From Tannerellaceae bacterium (lineage in GTDB: Bacteria; Bacteroidota; Bacteroidia; Bacteroidales; Tannerellaceae), in assembly GCA_020860805.1 (NCBI GenBank), contig JAJBTP010000227.1:1-11778 (forward strand): DNA of 11,778 bases. Direction: 5' to 3'. Shown piece by piece: positions 6,416 to 11,778 of this stretch. The first letter of the stretch is position 1, and every line of letters starts with the position of its first letter. The notes beneath the pieces were generated by a model. It was not told the origin of the DNA and did no database searches. It saw nothing but the letters and a program-made list of their open reading frames with translations. A program made the position numbers and the translations under genes.

Positions 6416-8902
6416 TTATTTATTAGGGGTATCCCATTTTTTTGTATTTGTACAAACAACGTTCAGGGTTTGGTCGCCGGTCTGGATGAGGAAGTCGCCT
6501 TCTTCGAGAATCCATTTGCCGTCATAGCCTACAAATGCGAGGTCGGAGGCTTTTACCTGCAAAGTAACGGTTTGGGTTTCGCCGGGTTGGAGTTCTACTT
6601 TTTCAAAAGCGCGCAAACGTCGTACGTCTGGGGTCAATGAAGCTATCAGGTCACTGCTGAACAGAAGAACGCTCTCTTTGCCGGTGCGGGTACCTGTGTT
6701 TTTAATATCTACGGTGAAAGTCAATACATCGTCTGCCGTAAAATTTGTTTTATTTACTTTCAGATTGCTGTAGGCAAAGGTAGTGTAGCTGAGGCCGTAT
6801 CCGAATGCCCATTGTATGTTTACTACTGCGTCATAGTTGTAGGCTCCTTCCATCTGACGGCCGATGTGTTCGCTGGGTTTGTGGTCGTATGTTACCAGCG
6901 AGTTGATTTCTTTCGGGTAGGTGTAAGGCATCTTACCGCTAAAATTCACCTGACCGGCTACAAGGTTTGCCAGTGTGTCACCTCCGTAGTTACCGGGGAG
7001 CATGATATTGATAACAGCTTTTGCTAATGGTTCTATATCGGCAATTAAACGTGGGCGGCCTTCGTTTAGAATCAGGATGATGGGTTTATTGGTTGCGGCC
7101 AGTGCTTTCACTAAATTGATTTGATTTTCCGAAAGGTGCAGATTGGATAGGTTACCCGGTGTTTCACAGTAGGAGTTTTCTCCGATACAGGCGATGATGT
7201 AGTCGGCATTGGCTGCGGCGGCTACTGCTTTTTCTATTTCGGAGGTATTTTCCTTCCACCAGCTACCGCCTTGTTTATAGGTAACTCCGGCCTCGTAGAT
7301 GATATTTTCTGCTCCGAATGTGTTGCTAAACGCATCCAGAATGGTATTGTAGTCTGTCGCACATTCATCGGCTTTATCTCCCTGCCATGAGTATGACCAA
7401 CCACCGTTCAATGTACGCATGGAATTGGCATTGGGTCCTGTAAGGAGCAACTTCTTTCCTTTTGCCAATGGCAGAATATTATCTGTATTTTTCAGTAATA
7501 CCATCGATTCTTCTGCTGCTTTCAAAGCGACTGCCGCATGTTCAGCTCCACCAAACAACGGAAAGTCATTATAGTCATAATAGGGTTTCTCAAACAGGTT
7601 GAGCCTGTATTTGAGACGTAAGATGCGTCGTACGGCATCGTCGATACGGCTCATGGGTACTTCGCCTTCTTCTACCAGTTCTTTTAGTAATGTGCAGAAG
7701 TTCCAGTCGTACGGTTCCATTGCCATGTCGATGCCGGCATTGATAGTCATCCGGATAGCATCTTTTTTGTCTTTGGCTACACGGTCGCGGGTGTACAGGT
7801 TGTTGATGTCTGCCCAGTCGGTTACTATCATTCCGTCCCAGTTGAGGTCTTCTTTCAGCCATGTAGTCAGTAATTCATAATTGGCATGGAAAGGGAGTCC
7901 GTTATTCATGGCTGAGTTTACCATAAGGGAGAGGGCTCCGTTACGGACCATTTCCAAATAGGGGGGCGAAGTGTTTTTCACGCATGTCCTGTAATGTGAT
8001 GGAGGAGGGTGTCCGGTCTTTTCCGGAAACGGGTACGCCGTATCCCATGTAGTGTTTCAAACAGGCAGCTACATAATTGTCACTGATATGGTTAGGGTCG
8101 TTACCCTGAAAGCCGAGTACGGATTCGCGTCCCATTTCGGCGTTGAGGTAGGCGTCTTCACCATAGCTTTCCCACAAGCGGGGCCAGCGGGGGTCACGGC
8201 CGAGGTCGGTTACAGGTGCGTAGGTCCAGGGGATGCTTCCGGCTTTGGTTTCGTAGGCGGATATGCGGGCTCCTTCGCGTGTTAGTTCACGGTTGAAGGT
8301 GGCGGCCATGTTGATTCCCTGGGGGAAAAAATGTGGCTCCCTGAGTGTAGTTTGCTCCGTGTACCTGGTCTACGCCGTAGATGCAGGGTATACCGATTTC
8401 TTCCATGGATTTTTCCTGAACACGTTTAATTATTTCCTGCCACTGGGCTGGTGTCTGGGCTACGCCGGTGGGCACATTCAGGATGGAGCCTACTTTGTAT
8501 TTACCGATTACGCTGTCGAGTTTGGCTTCGTCGATTTGAAAACCTTTGGCTCCTTCGATGGCCATGATGCGCATGTAGATTTGCATCATTGTTTCCTGTG
8601 AGGGCATCTCGCCGTTTAGTTTGAATTCCTCTTGAATGTTATATTTTTGAGGATGTTTTCTATGTCTGTTACCTGCATGTTTGCGGGGTTGATGCCGGCA
8701 AAGGGGTTTGCACGTAGCTGGATGGCATCGATGGCGAGTTCGCACATTTGACCTACTTTTTCGTCGAGTGTCATTTTTTCAGTAACGCTTCTACCTGTTG
8801 CTCTATTTTTTCATCCCGTGGGATGGCTGGTGCAACAGTTGTTTGTGCTGTGGCTGCCAGTATGGAACCGGCTGCCAGGAATGATAGTAAAATACGTTTC
8901 AT
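6416..8902 (-). pseudogene. GH3 beta-glycosidase (BglX-like), four homopolymer frameshifts
   Basis: Read through its lesions, this is an approximately 828-residue exported GH3 enzyme removing terminal beta-linked sugars, most likely glucose. It starts at the ATG at 8902-8900 with a Sec signal (MKRILLSFLAAGSILAATAQ). The GH3 N domain includes GIPCIYGVDQVHG, CLKHYMGYGVPVSGKDR and the nucleophile motif VTDWAD (Asp codon 7817-7819). The C domain (AAEESMVLLKN, LLTGPNANSMR, CIGENSYCETPGN) and an Fn3-like domain (FGYGLSYTTFAYSNL, GKESVLLFSSD) follow, ending TPNK. The frame changes four times. One A is missing at 8774-8779 (before MTLDEKVGQMC) and one at 8644-8648 (IENILK/YNIQEEF). One C is extra at 8321-8325 (GATFFP/QGINM) and one at 7961-7966 (HFAP/YLEMVRNG). 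The shifts sum to zero. As written only fragments are translated. It starts 14 bases after the upstream GH3 stop in the same operon. Confidence 0.88.
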
Positions 8903-8916
8903 TTTATGTTATTTTT

Positions 8917-11259
8917 TTAGTTTGTTTTTATTTGGTGGATATCTGTTTGAAGTTTGAGTATATCTGTTGTTTTTTCTGTCGATGCAGTGGCTTCTGCCTG
9001 TAAAGTGGCTTTTATGTTACGTGATGAGGTGCCTACGAGGAAGGTGTATTCTCCGGCTTGTGTTACCCAGGCAGAGGATGGTTCGTCGTAAGAAGCCAGG
9101 TCAGCAGATTTCACTGTTAAATGAATGGTTTTTGTTTCACCGGGTTTTAGCTCCCGGGTTTTGGCAAATGCTTTGAGTTCTTTGGCTGATTTGTTTACAC
9201 CGGCTGCGTTTGGTGCGGTGACGTATAATTGTACCACCTCTTTTCCGGCTACTTCTCCGCTGTTTTTTATGTCTATTGAGATGGTGTAGGTGTCATCTTC
9301 TACTATGATGGCCGGATTGATATACTCAAATGTGGTGTATGATAGTCCGTAGCCAAATGGGTAGGAGACTTGTTTGTTGAAGGTGTCGAAGTAGCGATAC
9401 CCTACGTAGATGTCTTCTTCGTAGTCGGTGTAGTCCCAGTCTTTTATTTCTGTTTTTTTCTCTTCCGGATTCCCAAAATTCATACTGCTCATAGCGCCCT
9501 CTGTGGGGAAGTTGAGAGAAGAGGTATCGTCTTCATATTTCACCGGGAATGTCATGGTTAGTTTTCCGGAGGGGGAGGTTTTTCCGCTTAGTATGTCGGT
9601 TACACTGTTACCGCCTTCCTATCCTGCCTGCCATGCGCAGAGGATGGCGTCGGGTAGGTGTTTCCATGAGGCGGTTTCGATGACGCCTCCAATGTTCAAT
9701 ACGACAATTACTTTTTTACCGGCGGCATGGAAGGTTTTGCATACGCTTTGTAATAATGTGTATTCTTTCTTTTGCAGGTGGAAGTCGGCAAGGGTACGGT
9801 CTACAAATTCTCCGGAGGTGCGTCCGAGTGTTATGAGTGCGATATCGGATTGTTCCGCCTGTTCTTTTAAGATATCTGCCGGAAGTATGAGTTCGGCCGG
9901 ACGTGGAACGGGCAGAAACATTGTCATCTTATTACTGCCGTCGGGCTGGTTGCGTTCGTTTTCAGCTACAATGTGTTGTTCATATAACTCTTTTAACTTT
10001 TCGTTTAATCCGTACCCGGCATTTTTGAGTCCATCCAGCAAAGATACGGTATAAGCCCGGTTTACGTTTCCTGAACCGGTTCCGCCTGCTATGAATTCAT
10101 ACGAAGTACATCCGAATAATGCGACATTCTTTATATCTGCCGCCAGCGGAAGAGTTTCTCTGTCATTTTTCAGTAATATCATTCCTTCCGTAGCAGACTG
10201 TCGTGTAACATCAGCATGAGCCTGCAAATCAGGCTTATTTGAGTATTGATACCCTTTGAAGCGTGGAGTTTGCAAAATCATTTCAAGGATACGTTTTACA
10301 TTCCGGTCAAGAACAGCTTCGTTTAACTTTCCTTCTTTTACACCTTGTAAAATGGCTTCGTATTGTTTGTCTGTACCCGGCTGAAGCATGTCGTTCCCGG
10401 CTTCCATTTGTGCGACTGCATCTTTTCCTCCGAACCAATCGGTCATTACCATACCTGCAAAGCCCCATTCATCACGCAAGAGGGTTGTTTGTAACTCTTT
10501 GCTTTCGGATGTGTAGATACCGTTCAGGCAATTATAGGAGGACATAACGGTCCATGGAGCAGATTCTTTTACTGTTATCTCAAATCCTTTCAGGTAAATC
10601 TCACGTAAAGCACGCGGGGATACACGGGCATCTACTCCCATACGGTTGCTTTCCTGATTATTGACGGCGTAATGTTTGATAGAGGTTCCGACGCCGTTGC
10701 TTTGTACGCCGCGTACGTATGCGGCGGCAATTTTACCACTTACTACCGGGTCTTCGGAATAATATTCAAAATTACGGCCGCACAGGGGGTTACGATGAAT
10801 ATTCAGTGCGGGGGCCAGCAGTACGTCGGCGCCATATTCTAACACTTCGTTTCCGATAGCTTTCCCTACTTTTTCTACCAACTCCTGACTCCATGTAGAG
10901 GCCAGTAGGGTACCAATCGGGAAATGGGTACAATAATATGTATCCGGGTCGTTCTCCCGTGTAGGACTGATACGCAGTCCGGCAGGGCCGTCGGCGAGTA
11001 CAACTGCGGGGATTCCGAGGCGTGGTATTGGGTAGGTGGTACCGGCTGCTCCCGGTGCCAGATTTTTTGTTTCACCTACTACTGCGCTGTCTCCTGAGAA
11101 GCCTGCCATTCCGGTTCCTACTACGAGGTGTACTTTTTCTTCGAGGGTCATGGCACTGATTACCTGTTCGATGGGGGCTTTACCGAGTTAGGGTAGCCCG
11201 GAGGTGCAGGCATGTAGGGCAGCTGTTATGATTGTTATTGCTATGATTTGCTTTTTCAT
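8917..11259 (-). pseudogene. Lipoprotein GH3 glycosidase, two nonsense codons
   Basis: In one frame of 781 codons from the ATG at 11259, this is a GH3 glycosidase of the beta-glucosidase type. A lipoprotein-like signal (MKKQIIAITIITAALHAC, Cys18) predicts membrane anchoring, though the -2 His is unusual for a lipobox. Domains: barrel with VLADGPAGLRISP, GTSIKHYAVNNQESNR and nucleophile motif VMTDWFGG (Asp274, codon 10438-10440); sandwich domain with ATEGMILLKND, GGTGSGNVNRAY and TLGRTSGEFVDR (candidate acid/base Glu); Fn3-like domain with YPFGYGLSYTTFEY and GKEVVQLYV. TAA at 11188-11190 replaces codon 24 (LP*LGKAPIEQ, where Gln is expected) and TAG at 9619-9621 replaces codon 547 (CAWQAG*EGGNS, again Gln expected). 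Restart at the internal ATG 11151 (MTLEEKV) would give a 510-residue protein without signal or Fn3 domain. It lies 10 bases after the esterase stop. Confidence 0.88.
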
Positions 11260-11269
11260 GTGATGCGTG

Positions 11270-11778
11270 TTATTTGAATAGTTTGGGGACGAATTCTGTG
11301 AGGTAGATGCGCCAGTTTTTCCAGATGTGTCCTTCGCCTGTTTCGTAGTATTCATAGGGGTATCCTTTTTCGTCGAGCATTTTGAGGAATTCTACGTTGA
11401 CCTGGTAGAGGAAGTCGGTGTTGCCGATGGCTATCCAGTAGAGGGCGGGCTTTTTGTCGAATTGGGTTTTTAGTTTTTCTTCGATGTTGTCGTAGATGGG
11501 GGGATTGTGCGGTTTCATTTGGTATGATGGCTGTTGAGAAGAGTCCCATGTAGTCGAACATGTCGGGGTATTGTTTGGAGATGTGGATGGTATGGAATCC
11601 TCCCATGGATAGTCCGGCTATGGCGCGGTTTTGTTTGTTCTTTTTTGTGCGGTAGTTTTTGTCGATGAAGTTGACTATTTCGGGGAATGCTGTTTCGAAG
11701 CTGCCGTCCATTGTTTTGGGTAGTTGCATGTTGGGTGCGGCGTAACCGAGGGATGATTCGCCGGGAGCTGCTTCGAGG
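11270..11778 (-). pseudogene. CE1-type esterase, frameshifted and cut by the window edge
   Basis: This is the C-terminal part of an alpha/beta-hydrolase esterase of the family containing feruloyl and acetyl-xylan esterases (Esterase D-like, CE1). The 5' end is outside the window: the frame is open from 11778 as LEAAPGESSLGYAAPNMQ. The nucleophile elbow AGLSMGG has its Ser codon at 11607-11609. A likely acid Asp lies in WIAIGNTDFLY, and the catalytic His lies in GEGHIWKNWRIYLTEF, a typical ending for this family. Between NETAQSP and IYDNIEEKL the frame slips because the C run at 11498-11503 has six bases where five keep the frame. Untreated, the protein would lose the Asp and His and end in unrelated sequence. 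It is the first of three genes of the minus-strand operon seen here. Such esterases remove ester side groups from plant polysaccharides, which fits the two GH3 enzymes downstream. The exact substrate is not readable. Confidence 0.82.

Noticed and set aside
7590..8601. Several open frames of 77-112 residues within the GH3 gene on both strands
   Set aside because: They overlap the GH3 protein in other frames, and their Arg- or Val/Gly-rich translations resemble no family.
9503..10054. 183-residue open frame on the + strand
   Set aside because: It lies wholly opposite the well-recognised GH3 reading frame, and its translation has no recognisable domain; a shadow of the coding strand.
307..11190. 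Stop-codon reassignment (Gln or Trp read at stops)
   Set aside because: TAA ends most intact genes here and TGA ends the phosphatase-like gene, with no continuation of conserved sequence; three isolated lesions do not support a different code.
7961..11503. Phase variation by homopolymer tracts
   Set aside because: The tracts are short (5-6 bases), four occur in one gene, and a neighbouring gene carries nonsense codons instead; decay or sequencing error explains this more simply.

Overview
This window looks like a chromosomal segment of a gut-type member of the Bacteroidales, probably Bacteroides or a close relative. The reasons are promoter boxes of the Bacteroidota TAnnTTTG type ahead of several genes, no clear Shine-Dalgarno sequences, and proteins that read like Bacteroides families: a lipoprotein tyrosine-phosphatase-like protein, a single-domain KdsD-type isomerase, a DEAD-box helicase with a DbpA-type RNA-binding domain, and paired GH3 glycosidases with a CE1-type esterase. 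No tRNA, rRNA, CRISPR array or insertion sequence is visible.

Layout. Positions 55-6338 are on the + strand. First is a DsbA-like thiol oxidoreductase broken by an in-frame TGA. It is followed after 20 bases by an intact CARF plus PD-(D/E)XK nuclease of the DUF1887 (Card1/Can2) family, with no CRISPR-Cas genes in view. Then come a SIS-domain arabinose-5-phosphate isomerase and a PfkB sugar kinase, 15 bases apart. A lipoprotein with a tyrosine-phosphatase fold but no catalytic Arg follows, and then the DEAD-box RNA helicase, which has its own clear promoter and a TTG start. A perfect 14-bp terminator hairpin at about 6347-6381 separates these genes from a convergent minus-strand operon.

The minus-strand operon (11778 down to 6416) encodes, in transcription order, a CE1-type esterase (cut by the window edge), a lipoprotein GH3 glycosidase and a periplasmic GH3 glycosidase. 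They are spaced 10 and 14 bases apart and look like part of a polysaccharide-degradation locus. All three are disrupted. The esterase has one homopolymer frameshift. The first GH3 has two nonsense codons, both at expected Gln positions. The second GH3 has four homopolymer frameshifts (-1, -1, +1, +1) that cancel out.

The five genes from 609 to 6338 have no lesions, whereas the remaining roughly half of the coding sequence has eight. All three nonsense changes are the same type, G to A on the + strand, and all five indels are single-base changes in A or C runs. The two main readings are real decay of the saccharolytic operon and the DsbA gene, or a low-quality consensus (homopolymer indels plus deamination-type errors). 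The sequence alone cannot decide between them.
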